From assembly GCA_001775395.1 (NCBI GenBank), contig MEWP01000016.1, forward strand, positions 1-45,800: DNA of 45,800 nucleotides, read 5' to 3'. The stretch comes from a candidate division Zixibacteria bacterium RBG_16_53_22. Its GTDB lineage: Bacteria > Zixibacteria > MSB-5A5 > UBA10806. A program made the translations under genes and the position numbers. Under the pieces are notes generated by a model. It searched no databases, was not told where the DNA came from, and saw nothing but the letters and a program-made list of their open reading frames with translations. Shown here piece after piece: positions 6,572 through 12,860 of the stretch (its first letter is position 1; every line of letters starts with the position of its first letter).

Positions 6572-8538
6572 GTCTCTTCTGGCAAGAGCTGGACGCCACC
6601 ACCAAGGAAAAGAAAACGCGGGTAGTGGGCAATCGCCCGCTGCCGCCGATCCCGGACACTGGCTGGGTCACCCCGACCGAGTTCCCCGACCTGAGCGGTG
6701 CGCGGCAGATCGCCATCGACTGCGAGACCAAGGATGTCGATCTGCTAGAGAAGGGACCGGGAGTGCGTCGTGGTGCGCGCATCGTCGGTCTCGCTATTGG
6801 CACCGATGATGGCTTCCGCGCCTACTATCCCATGCGTCACGAAGTCGAGCCGCAGTACAACCTTGACCCAGCAACTGTGATGCGCTGGGCATCGGCCAAC
6901 CTGAGCCGTCCCAACCAGCCCAAGGTCGGAGCGAATCTTGGCTACGATCTGGACTTCCTGATTGCTGAAGGAGTGCAGGTGGCGGGACCCTTCCATGATG
7001 TGCAGGTCGCCGAGCCGCTACTCGATGAGAATCAGTTCAGCTACTCGCTGGGTAGCATCGCGCAACGCCGGCTCGGCGAGGGCAAGAAGGGCTCCGAGCT
7101 GCGCAAGTGGGTGGAGCGAGCTTATGGCACCAAGGGGGAGGGCTATCGTGGCGAGATATGGCGCTGTCCGCCGCGGTTGGTAGGACCCTACGCCGAGGGT
7201 GATGCCGACCTGCCCCTGCGCATCCTGGCGCATCAGCTCCCCTTATTGGAAGCCGAGGGACTGCTGCGGGTATGGGAAACCGAGAGCAAAATCCTGCCTA
7301 TTATGGTGAAAATGCGCCAAAGGGGGGTCAGGGTCGACCTGGAGCGGGCAAAACAGCTCGATAGCGAGCTATCGGCCGCGATAAACACCGCCCAGAATCG
7401 CTTGGATTCCGCTGCCAATAGGGAGGTGAAGGTAAACGCGGCAGAATCGCTTAAATCGCTGTTTGACGCGTTAGGGGTACAGTACCCGACCACGGCCAAG
7501 GGAAATCCCTCGTTCATCAAGGAGTGGTTGGAGCATCATCCCCATCCGGCAGCTCAGCTGGTGATGCAGGTGCGCAAGCTGACCAAGCTGCGCGACACCT
7601 TTATCCGCAGTTATATTCTGAACAACCATATCAATGGCCGTATCCATTGCATGTTCAATCAGATGAAGGGCGATGATAGTGGCACGGTGAGCGGGCGCTT
7701 CAGCAGCTCCAACCCAAACCTGCAAAATATTCCTAGCCGTGACCCGGAGTGGGGACCGAAAATCCGCTCCATCTTCCTGCCCGATGAGGGGGAGGAATGG
7801 GTGCGCCATGATTGGTCGCAGATTGAGTATCGCTTCCTTGCGCACTTTGGTATTGGTGCCAATGCCGAAGTGGTCAGGGGCATGTATCGGGACGACCCAG
7901 ATACCGACTTCCATATGATGACACTACAGCTGCTCGGCTGGGGACCGGAGATGCGCAAGCCCGCCAAAAACGTAAACTTCGGGCTGGTGTATGGTATGGG
8001 TCCGCAGACTTTGGCAGATAACATCGGCATGTCGCTAGACGAGGCGACCGAGAAGGTATTTGTTCCTTACCATGCCCGCATGGAATTTGTAAAGAAGACC
8101 TACGATCGCGCGGCAGCGAGGGCAGCGGAGAAGGGCTTCATTCGCACCATAAGCGGCCGCCGCGCGCGCTTCGATATGTATGAGAAGGCTAAGTGGTCAG
8201 CGGAGAAGAGCCTGCTGCCGCATGACCAGGCACTGGCAGCGTGGGGACCTGCCCTCAAGCGCGCCATGACCCACAAGGCACTCAATCGGCTGCTGCAAGG
8301 CTCCGCCGCTGATCTGATGAAAGAAGCCATGGTAGCGATAGATGCAAGCGGCGTGCCGGGCGTGGTCGGGCCAGCCCTGCTCACCGTGCATGATGAATTA
8401 GATCACTCAACACCAAAAACAAACGCTGGGAGGGAAGCAATGCTCGAATGCAGGCATATAATGGAGACTGTGATGAAGCTCAAGGTGCCAATCATCGCAG
8501 ACATGGAAAGTGGACCTAACTGGGGAGAATGCAAATGA
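6553..8538 (+). CDS. family A DNA polymerase with 3'-5' exonuclease
   Basis: The replicative polymerase, 661 residues. The N-terminal exonuclease domain has IAIDCETK (Exo I, Asp56/Glu58), GANLGYDLDF (Exo II) and YAEGDADL (Exo III). The polymerase domain has motif A HDWSQIEYR (about 419), motif B RKPAKNVNFGLVYG (about 468) with the phenylalanine found in E. coli Pol I, and motif C TVHDE (about 610). There is no 5'-nuclease domain, as in other phage Pol A enzymes. I chose ATG 6553, with AGGAG at 6543-6547; the frame is open to 6484 but without a better site. Confidence 0.95.
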   Translation: MRDDAVGLFWQELDATTKEKKTRVVGNRPLPPIPDTGWVTPTEFPDLSGARQIAIDCETKDVDLLEKGPGVRRGARIVGLAIGTDDGFRAYYPMRHEVEPQYNLDPATVMRWASANLSRPNQPKVGANLGYDLDFLIAEGVQVAGPFHDVQVAEPLLDENQFSYSLGSIAQRRLGEGKKGSELRKWVERAYGTKGEGYRGEIWRCPPRLVGPYAEGDADLPLRILAHQLPLLEAEGLLRVWETESKILPIMVKMRQRGVRVDLERAKQLDSELSAAINTAQNRLDSAANREVKVNAAESLKSLFDALGVQYPTTAKGNPSFIKEWLEHHPHPAAQLVMQVRKLTKLRDTFIRSYILNNHINGRIHCMFNQMKGDDSGTVSGRFSSSNPNLQNIPSRDPEWGPKIRSIFLPDEGEEWVRHDWSQIEYRFLAHFGIGANAEVVRGMYRDDPDTDFHMMTLQLLGWGPEMRKPAKNVNFGLVYGMGPQTLADNIGMSLDEATEKVFVPYHARMEFVKKTYDRAAARAAEKGFIRTISGRRARFDMYEKAKWSAEKSLLPHDQALAAWGPALKRAMTHKALNRLLQGSAADLMKEAMVAIDASGVPGVVGPALLTVHDELDHSTPKTNAGREAMLECRHIMETVMKLKVPIIADMESGPNWGECK

Positions 8539-8696
8539 TTGATGACACACAAATGGAATCTAGGCTTACAAACAACTTGCAGACTTTGAAAGACAAATTG
8601 AGGGGCTTGAAGCTGCTGCTTGATTCTGGAACGATAAAGCCAATGATGCGAATGACAGGCTTGCAGAAGCTCAAGCACGGGAGAATGAGCGGATAA
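8535..8696 (+). CDS. short reading frame, possibly the broken 5' part of a gene
   Basis: A 53-residue frame from ATG 8535 that overlaps the polymerase stop (ATGA) and has GGGGAG upstream at 8522-8527. The first 15-20 codons look like a genuine gene start (MIDDTQMES). The rest is less convincing, because from about 8560 another frame reads as a coherent, charged helical protein that continues into the gene at 8711. It may be translated as a short peptide or be the front of a frameshifted gene. Confidence 0.4.
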   Translation: MIDDTQMESRLTNNLQTLKDKLRGLKLLLDSGTIKPMMRMTGLQKLKHGRMSG

Positions 8697-8947
8697 AAGC
8701 ACTACAGGCTATGGCAGAAGATGGATGGCTTTCCTATGGTGAAGAGGGAATGAGTGAGCCACAAAAGAAGGTATTAGCAGCACTCGCTATTCCACAAGAT
8801 TCAACTGCGTTGGATAAGTGGGTAAAAGATGCGCAGGTGAGGATACTGGAAGAAGCTGCTACCAAAATGGACTCGATAACAATGAATCCTTTAGCAGGAA
8901 AAACAATTCGCCGCATGGCACAGAAACTTAGAGAGGAGGCACCGTGA
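8560..8947 (+). pseudogene. probable frameshifted and nonsense-interrupted helical protein gene
   Basis: In the frame of the open 8711-8947 gene, the upstream codons 8564-8710 read as a continuous alpha-helical, Glu/Arg/Ala-rich protein (for example LADFERQIEGLEAAA, then NDRLAEAQARENERIKALQ). They are broken by TGA at 8621-8623 and TAG further upstream. The start at 8535 is in another frame. A one-base shift plus one nonsense change would explain the pattern. TGA and TAG are used as normal stops elsewhere, so recoding is unlikely. Confidence 0.45.
8711..8947 (+). CDS. hypothetical helical protein, possibly the surviving 3' part of a larger gene
   Basis: The protein has 78 residues, with no convincing ribosome site before ATG 8711 or the internal ATG 8750. 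It is mixed-charge and predicted helical (repeated Ala, Glu, Lys and Arg). The reading frame stays protein-like upstream of 8711 as far as about 8564 apart from stops, so this is probably what is left of a longer coiled protein. It overlaps the next gene by 4 nt. The region is more AT-rich than the polymerase. Confidence 0.5.
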   Translation: MAEDGWLSYGEEGMSEPQKKVLAALAIPQDSTALDKWVKDAQVRILEEAATKMDSITMNPLAGKTIRRMAQKLREEAP

Positions 8948-9297
8948 ACCAACCACAATGTACTACCCGAATCGAGCTAGTCGAACACTGGTTGGCTGTG
9001 CTCAAGTTCTGCGAGGGGACGGATATTAAACCAGGGGATTGTTGGAAACTTCAAGGACATCTTCTTGGTGATAGTCCATGCTTTGATTTTTATCCAGAAG
9101 ACTACGAATTCGCGATTGGCCTCTACCAAGGCAAACCAGTATGGCGGGCAATAAAGAAGTCCATCACTATTAATGGGGTGGAATGTGCAAGGCCGAGTAA
9201 TACGCACATTGACGCCGGAGATAATTGGATATTACTACGCTTCGAAACAAATGAAGAAGCCAAAGCCGTTCAGGATGCGTTTAACAAGGAGAAATAG
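8944..9297 (+). CDS. hypothetical protein
   Basis: The protein has 117 residues, starting at GTG 8944 behind a strong GAGAGGAGG at 8930-8938. It is acidic with several aromatic residues (a Phe-Tyr-rich stretch around residues 38-60) and ends in a helix with alternating Glu and Ala. There is no signal peptide or membrane segment. The family is not recognised. It is part of the AT-richer accessory block 8535-9837. Confidence 0.65.
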   Translation: MNQPQCTTRIELVEHWLAVLKFCEGTDIKPGDCWKLQGHLLGDSPCFDFYPEDYEFAIGLYQGKPVWRAIKKSITINGVECARPSNTHIDAGDNWILLRFETNEEAKAVQDAFNKEK

Positions 9298-9298
9298 A

Positions 9299-9583
9299 AT
9301 GCAGATCAATAAAATTGCGGTAAAGCAATACGATTGGGTAGAGCGTATGGGCTGGCACAATAAAACCGTGCTTGAGGCACTGGCGCTGATTGCCTCTGAA
9401 GTTGGTGAAGCTGTAAATGAGTGCCGTGGTGAAACGCCCTCTGAGGATTTTCCACTGGAGCTTGCGGATATAATCTTGCGTACACTTGATCTTGCCCACT
9501 GGCAGGGCATCGACATTGCGGACGCGATAGCTACAAAGATGGCGAGCAACGAGAGAAACGGAACGCGAGGCAGGCGTATATGA
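9299..9583 (+). CDS. MazG-like nucleotide pyrophosphohydrolase
   Basis: The 94-residue all-alpha protein has the layout of the MazG/dUTPase-like superfamily: ALIASEVGEAVNECR supplies the ExxE metal-binding helix, and PLELADIILRTLDLAHWQGID the second ExxD helix. Such enzymes hydrolyse (d)NTPs to monophosphates, and phage versions may adjust nucleotide pools or alarmones. AAGGAG at 9286-9291 precedes ATG 9299. A link to modified-nucleotide metabolism is possible but unsupported. Confidence 0.8.
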   Translation: MQINKIAVKQYDWVERMGWHNKTVLEALALIASEVGEAVNECRGETPSEDFPLELADIILRTLDLAHWQGIDIADAIATKMASNERNGTRGRRI

Positions 9584-9837
9584 CCTCCGCTGAAAAATGG
9601 GTAGCACTCGGCACGATCTGCCTCCTCATCCTCATCATGGCAGCCGGTGCAAGAGCTTGGCAGAAGGATATTGATCTACTGGAGAAGATGACACTGGTCA
9701 ATGAGAGATGTATTCGAACGGCTGATGTGATGATGGACAAACTCACGCCGATGAGTCACCCGTTACCGAATACGATTTTGAACCCTGCGCCGAGATGCTG
9801 GAAAAAGGGAAAGAGAAAAAAGTGTGAGAGGGTATGA
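9580..9837 (+). CDS. small inner-membrane protein
   Basis: The protein has 85 residues. A single hydrophobic segment at about residues 8-27 (WVALGTICLLILIMAAGARAW) is followed by a charged helix and a basic, Cys-containing C-terminus (RCWKKGKRKKCERV). It overlaps the MazG-like gene and the nuclease gene by 4 nt each. It resembles small phage membrane proteins generally; a specific role is not visible. Confidence 0.6.
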   Translation: MTSAEKWVALGTICLLILIMAAGARAWQKDIDLLEKMTLVNERCIRTADVMMDKLTPMSHPLPNTILNPAPRCWKKGKRKKCERV

Positions 9838-10262
9838 TGAGCGAGAAACAATTATGGAGCAGGATCCGCGCCAAGCTGAATCACTTTGGTCACTTTGAGC
9901 GGGTCGAGAACGGCGTCGGCGTCGGCACCCCTGATATAGACTTCTGTGTGCATGGTGTGGAGGGCAAGATCGAGCTGAAGTACCTGGCTCATTATCCGGT
10001 TCGCGAGGGCACCCGACTGCTGGGACGGAATGGTCTGCGCCAGGAGCAGGTGGTGTGGATCAGTCGCCGTTGTCGGCACGAGGGCAGGGTGTTTGTCTTG
10101 GTTGGAGTAGGCACCGATCTGTATCTGCTGCGCATGACCGCTGGACTGGCAGCGGAGCTGAATGAGCTGTCGCGCGGGGCACTGGTGGAGCACTTATGCT
10201 GGTTCCATGTTGGCAGGAAAGCACCCGATTATAGCGGCTTGGTCAGGGCGCTGGTGGGGTAG
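9834..10262 (+). CDS. PD-(D/E)XK nuclease, VRR-NUC / Holliday-resolvase type
   Basis: The protein has 142 residues. The catalytic signature is visible as an N-terminal helix with glutamates, GTPDIDF (Asp of the PD pair), GKIELK (ELK, the E-x-K part) and LRQEQVVWISR with the conserved glutamine helix. This order matches small VRR-NUC nucleases that cut branched DNA; in phages they serve as resolvases or recombination nucleases. Starts at ATG 9834 or 9837. Its 3' end overlaps the oppositely oriented regulator gene by 20 nt. Confidence 0.8.
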   Translation: MMSEKQLWSRIRAKLNHFGHFERVENGVGVGTPDIDFCVHGVEGKIELKYLAHYPVREGTRLLGRNGLRQEQVVWISRRCRHEGRVFVLVGVGTDLYLLRMTAGLAAELNELSRGALVEHLCWFHVGRKAPDYSGLVRALVG

Positions 10263-10575
10263 TTTGGTTGAGTAGCAAGCTGTTTCTGTAATCCAATAGC
10301 ACAGAAAGGAGCACCTCGCGCTGCGCGCACCCAGTGAAGGCGGGCAAGTCACGGACCTCCTCCCATAAGCTCAAGGTGTATGAGTCGAGCGCGAAACTGA
10401 GCCTCTTATCTATTTTATTTTCTTTAGTGTTTCCGTGCATTCTCGTAGCATCGAATGATGGATCCGCTAACACTTTAGCGAATGCTTTCCATTTTCTTTT
10501 GCTGCGAGTTGGGATGTTTCCCATCGTGGTTTCGAGTAAATTGATGTACTCCAAACTATATCTTCCCCTGCCCAT
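10243..10575 (-). CDS. putative ribbon-helix-helix transcriptional regulator (only leftward gene)
   Basis: The protein has 110 residues, on the minus strand. ATG at 10575 is preceded by AAAAGGAG (complement of 10582-10589) and a TATAAT box (complement of 10599-10604). The C-terminal 45 residues fit an Arc/MetJ-type ribbon-helix-helix: a strand KRLSFALD, helix TLSLWEEVRDL, then REVLLSVLLDYRN. The basic N-terminal part could add DNA contacts. Being the sole divergent gene next to an operator-like region suggests a repressor controlling itself and the late promoter. The family assignment is by pattern only. Confidence 0.65.
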   Translation of the reverse strand: MGRGRYSLEYINLLETTMGNIPTRSKRKWKAFAKVLADPSFDATRMHGNTKENKIDKRLSFALDSYTLSLWEEVRDLPAFTGCAQREVLLSVLLDYRNSLLLNQTTPPAP

Positions 10576-10598
10576 GGTTTGCTCCTTTTCAAAATGTG

Positions 10599-10604
10599 AT
10601 TATA
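10599..10604 (-). promoter_or_regulatory. -10 box of the leftward regulator promoter
   Basis: A perfect TATAAT on the minus strand about 24 nt upstream of the ATG, giving a leader of roughly 17 nt. The -35 candidate (TTATAA at 18-nt spacing) is poor, so activation or weak basal expression is likely. Confidence 0.55.
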
Positions 10605-10673
10605 GCAAAAATTAAAATACCTTTATAAAGATAATTTATTTTTTTTTGCGGGGATCACTATTAGCGCGCGATC

Positions 10674-10706
10674 TAGCGCATTGCAGATGGCTGCGCCAAT
10701 GCGCTA
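10674..10706. repeat. 10-bp perfect inverted repeat containing the iteron core
   Basis: TAGCGCATTG at 10674-10683 and CAATGCGCTA at 10697-10706 are perfect complements around a 13-nt loop. The GCGCATT core is shared with the iterons downstream, so it is probably a palindromic binding site for the same protein. Confidence 0.65.
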
Positions 10707-10775
10707 AGGGCATATATAAGCACTTTTGAGAATTATTTTTTTTATTTTTTTTTTACGAGCAGTTATCGCATTAAC

Positions 10776-10864
10776 GCATTAAACCTACTAGATCCGTGAT
10801 ATATTATCGTTTGCTTATGCACATTGCAGCGCATTATCGCATTAAACTCACTAGATCCGTGATA
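10776..10864 (+). repeat. 26-bp direct repeat pair, 63 bp apart
   Basis: The copies at 10776-10801 and 10839-10864 match at 24 of 26 positions and both end in the 14-bp CTAGATCCGTGATA. They lie exactly 63 bp apart, about six helical turns, between the T-runs and the late promoter. Confidence 0.8.
10802..10843 (+). repeat. 42-bp intergenic repeat, copy 1
   Basis: Identical over 42 bp to 35600-35641 upstream of the early helicase gene. It contains an ATTATCG motif, TTTGCTTATGCAC, and the second iteron pair. Nothing else in the genome is this similar outside coding sequence. Confidence 0.9.
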
Positions 10865-10911
10865 CCAGGTTATTTCCATGGCTCATTGCCTTTTTGAGTA
10901 TTAAAAACGAT

Positions 10912-10941
10912 TTGATTTTCAAAATGATTTGCCCCTATAAT
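10912..10941 (+). promoter_or_regulatory. late-region sigma70-like promoter
   Basis: TTGATT (10912-10917), an 18-nt spacer and a perfect TATAAT (10936-10941), about 40 nt upstream of the small terminase start. It is the only good promoter in front of the long late operon. Confidence 0.65.
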
Positions 10942-10981
10942 ACCGCCCAGGTAATCATCTTTGTACTGTATTGGGTTAAAT

Positions 10982-11335
10982 ATGGCGAACGGGAAGGCGG
11001 GCGCACCACTGGGTAATACGAACGGCACGAAGACAAAGCTGTTCCTGAAGACCCTGCACAAGATCATCACCGACGACGAGTACAACTTGCCGGAGAAGAA
11101 GCGTCGTCTGTTCCTGGCTGGCCAGCAACTGGTCAACCAAGCCGCACGCGGCGAAGAGTGGGCGATCAAGGAACTGGCCAACCGCCTCGACGGCAAGGCC
11201 AAGCAACAGGTGGAACTATCCGGTGAGGATGGCGCCCCGCTAAACTTCTTCGATCCTGCCAACCTGCGCAACCTGAGTCCCGAAGAGACTCAGGCCCTGA
11301 AAGTTCTGCTCAAGAAGGCCGCCGTCAATGAGTGA
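10982..11335 (+). CDS. terS: terminase small subunit
   Basis: The protein has 117 residues. The N-terminus MANGKAGAPLGNTNG and the following basic helix segment are typical of small terminases that recognise the packaging site, and the gene sits directly before the large terminase, which it overlaps by 8 nt. ATG 10982 is preceded by only a weak ribosome site, reflecting a short leader after the TATAAT at 10936. The C-terminal half is helical and charged, fitting oligomerisation. There is no separate catalytic motif to confirm it. Confidence 0.8.
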   Translation: MANGKAGAPLGNTNGTKTKLFLKTLHKIITDDEYNLPEKKRRLFLAGQQLVNQAARGEEWAIKELANRLDGKAKQQVELSGEDGAPLNFFDPANLRNLSPEETQALKVLLKKAAVNE

Positions 11336-12860
11336 GGTTGCTGCCATGCTCGATGAGGTCAACCTGCTAGAGCGGGTGCGCACTGATCCCATCTGGTTCA
11401 TGGAAGATGTACTGCACATCAAGGGCAAGGGTTGGGACCTGGACATTTGGAGCAAGGAACTCTTCGAGGCAATCGCCGACGTCTACCGCCACAAGAACAA
11501 TCTCCCCACGAAGTACAACCACGAAGGCAAGTCCATGTTCACCGTGCGCGCCATGCACGGTCCTGGGAAGACGTTCAACATGGCGGCGGTCATGCACTGG
11601 TTCTGTTGTGCATTCCGCGGACGCATCGTATGCACCGCCCCAAAAGAGAAGCAGCTTACTACGCGACTATGGCCTGCGTTCCGGAAGATCAATGCCCGTG
11701 CCGGTAAGCTGTACGCATCTCCTATCAAGGTAGACAGTACGAAGATCACCTGGCACGGCGACGAAGACTGGTGCGCGCTGGTAGAGACCGCCAGCCAGCC
11801 GGAGAACCTCGCAGGCTACCATGACGACTACATGCTGTTCCTGGTAGACGAGGCATCCGGCGTATCAGAAGCGCTTTACCCCGTCATCGAGGGCGCGATC
11901 TCCACCGGCACCATCGTCATCCTCGTGCTCATCGGCAACCCGACCAAGAATCAGGGAACCTTCCACGCCAGCCATTGCATACCGAAAGTTGCGAAGCACT
12001 ACTACCAAGTGCACGTGGATCTTGAGAAGACGACCCGCGTTAGTAAAGAATGGGTGCAGCGCATGGTCGATAAGTACGGGCGTAACTCGCCCGTGGTCAA
12101 GGTACGTTGCTACGGGGAGTTTGCGGACAGCGATGAAGCACAGCTCATTCCCTATGCGTGGCTGACCGAAGCACTCGGGCGCGAGGATGTAGGTGCTGGG
12201 ATGCTGCCGCGTCTGCGCGTGACGGTGGACGTAGCTGACGGCGGGGCGAACTTCACCGTGGTCACGGCGGGTATCATCTACGGGCACGACAACATCATAG
12301 TGAAGAAGCAGACCCTACACTCATTCCCTGCCAGCGAGTCCCCGATACTTGCGGCGCAGGCGGCGCATAATATGTACAAGCGGTACGGCGGCTCCGCAGC
12401 GAACGGTGATGACATCGTGGTGGACTCGCTGGGCGTGGGCGCGGGGACTGCCGGCTACCTGATGGAGAAGGGGCTGCCGGTCATCACGTACAAGGGCGGC
12501 GAGTCTAGCGACGATCCCAAGCAGTGGCGCAATCGCCGCACGCAGAGCTACATTGTCATGCGCGACGCACACCGCGACAAACGGATCAGCTACGACGAGG
12601 ACTTCCTGGAGGAGGCTGACGGCGTGGGCGGGGACTGGGACGACTTTACCGCGCAAATGTGCAGCGTGCACACATTGCCCGGAACCGAGCGCGTAGAAGA
12701 CCTGGAAACGAAGAAGGCCATGATGGCGCGCGGCATAACATCCCCTGACCGTGCGGACAGCGTCGCGCTACTGTTCGCCACGCAGACGCCCACCATTCCA
12801 GGACAGCTCGGCAACATCCTGGTGACCGCACAATCGGAAGCAGCAAAGGAGAACTGGTAA
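11328..12860 (+). CDS. terL: terminase large subunit (packaging ATPase and nuclease)
   Basis: The DNA-packaging motor, 510 residues. The N-terminal ATPase has FTVRAMHGPGKT (71-82, a Walker A variant with Pro in the loop) and the Walker B-like FLVDEAS (about 170). A Thr-Gly-Asn coupling segment (LIGNPTKNQG) follows. The C-terminal nuclease begins with VTVDVADGG and carries further acidic residues up to DRADSVALLFA. Length and order match Mu-like and siphophage TerL. The stop overlaps the portal start (TAATG). Confidence 0.93.
   Translation: MSEVAAMLDEVNLLERVRTDPIWFMEDVLHIKGKGWDLDIWSKELFEAIADVYRHKNNLPTKYNHEGKSMFTVRAMHGPGKTFNMAAVMHWFCCAFRGRIVCTAPKEKQLTTRLWPAFRKINARAGKLYASPIKVDSTKITWHGDEDWCALVETASQPENLAGYHDDYMLFLVDEASGVSEALYPVIEGAISTGTIVILVLIGNPTKNQGTFHASHCIPKVAKHYYQVHVDLEKTTRVSKEWVQRMVDKYGRNSPVVKVRCYGEFADSDEAQLIPYAWLTEALGREDVGAGMLPRLRVTVDVADGGANFTVVTAGIIYGHDNIIVKKQTLHSFPASESPILAAQAAHNMYKRYGGSAANGDDIVVDSLGVGAGTAGYLMEKGLPVITYKGGESSDDPKQWRNRRTQSYIVMRDAHRDKRISYDEDFLEEADGVGGDWDDFTAQMCSVHTLPGTERVEDLETKKAMMARGITSPDRADSVALLFATQTPTIPGQLGNILVTAQSEAAKENW

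Larger units (their letters stand above)
10576..10981. promoter_or_regulatory. 406-nt divergent control region with iterons
   Basis: No gene here. From left to right it holds the leftward promoter of the regulator, an inverted repeat (TAGCGCATTG, 10674-10683, and its complement at 10697-10706, 13-nt loop), and long T-runs (10735-10754). Then come two pairs of 8-bp iterons (NCGCATTA at 10766, 10774, 10829 and 10837), a 14-bp repeat CTAGATCCGTGATA at 10788 and 10851, and the rightward late promoter. AT-rich DNA beside iterons also fits a replication origin. Confidence 0.75.

Noticed and set aside
8621-8623. TGA recoding (selenocysteine or readthrough)
   Set aside because: TGA is a normal stop in queD and the polymerase gene, and no stop-suppressing element is visible; gene decay is simpler.
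10243-10575. Lysogeny module
   Set aside because: No integrase, excisionase, partition or antirepressor gene is visible; the regulator alone does not support lysogeny.
10759-10864. CRISPR-like array
   Set aside because: Only two or four short, unevenly spaced repeats, no unique spacers of uniform length, and no cas genes.
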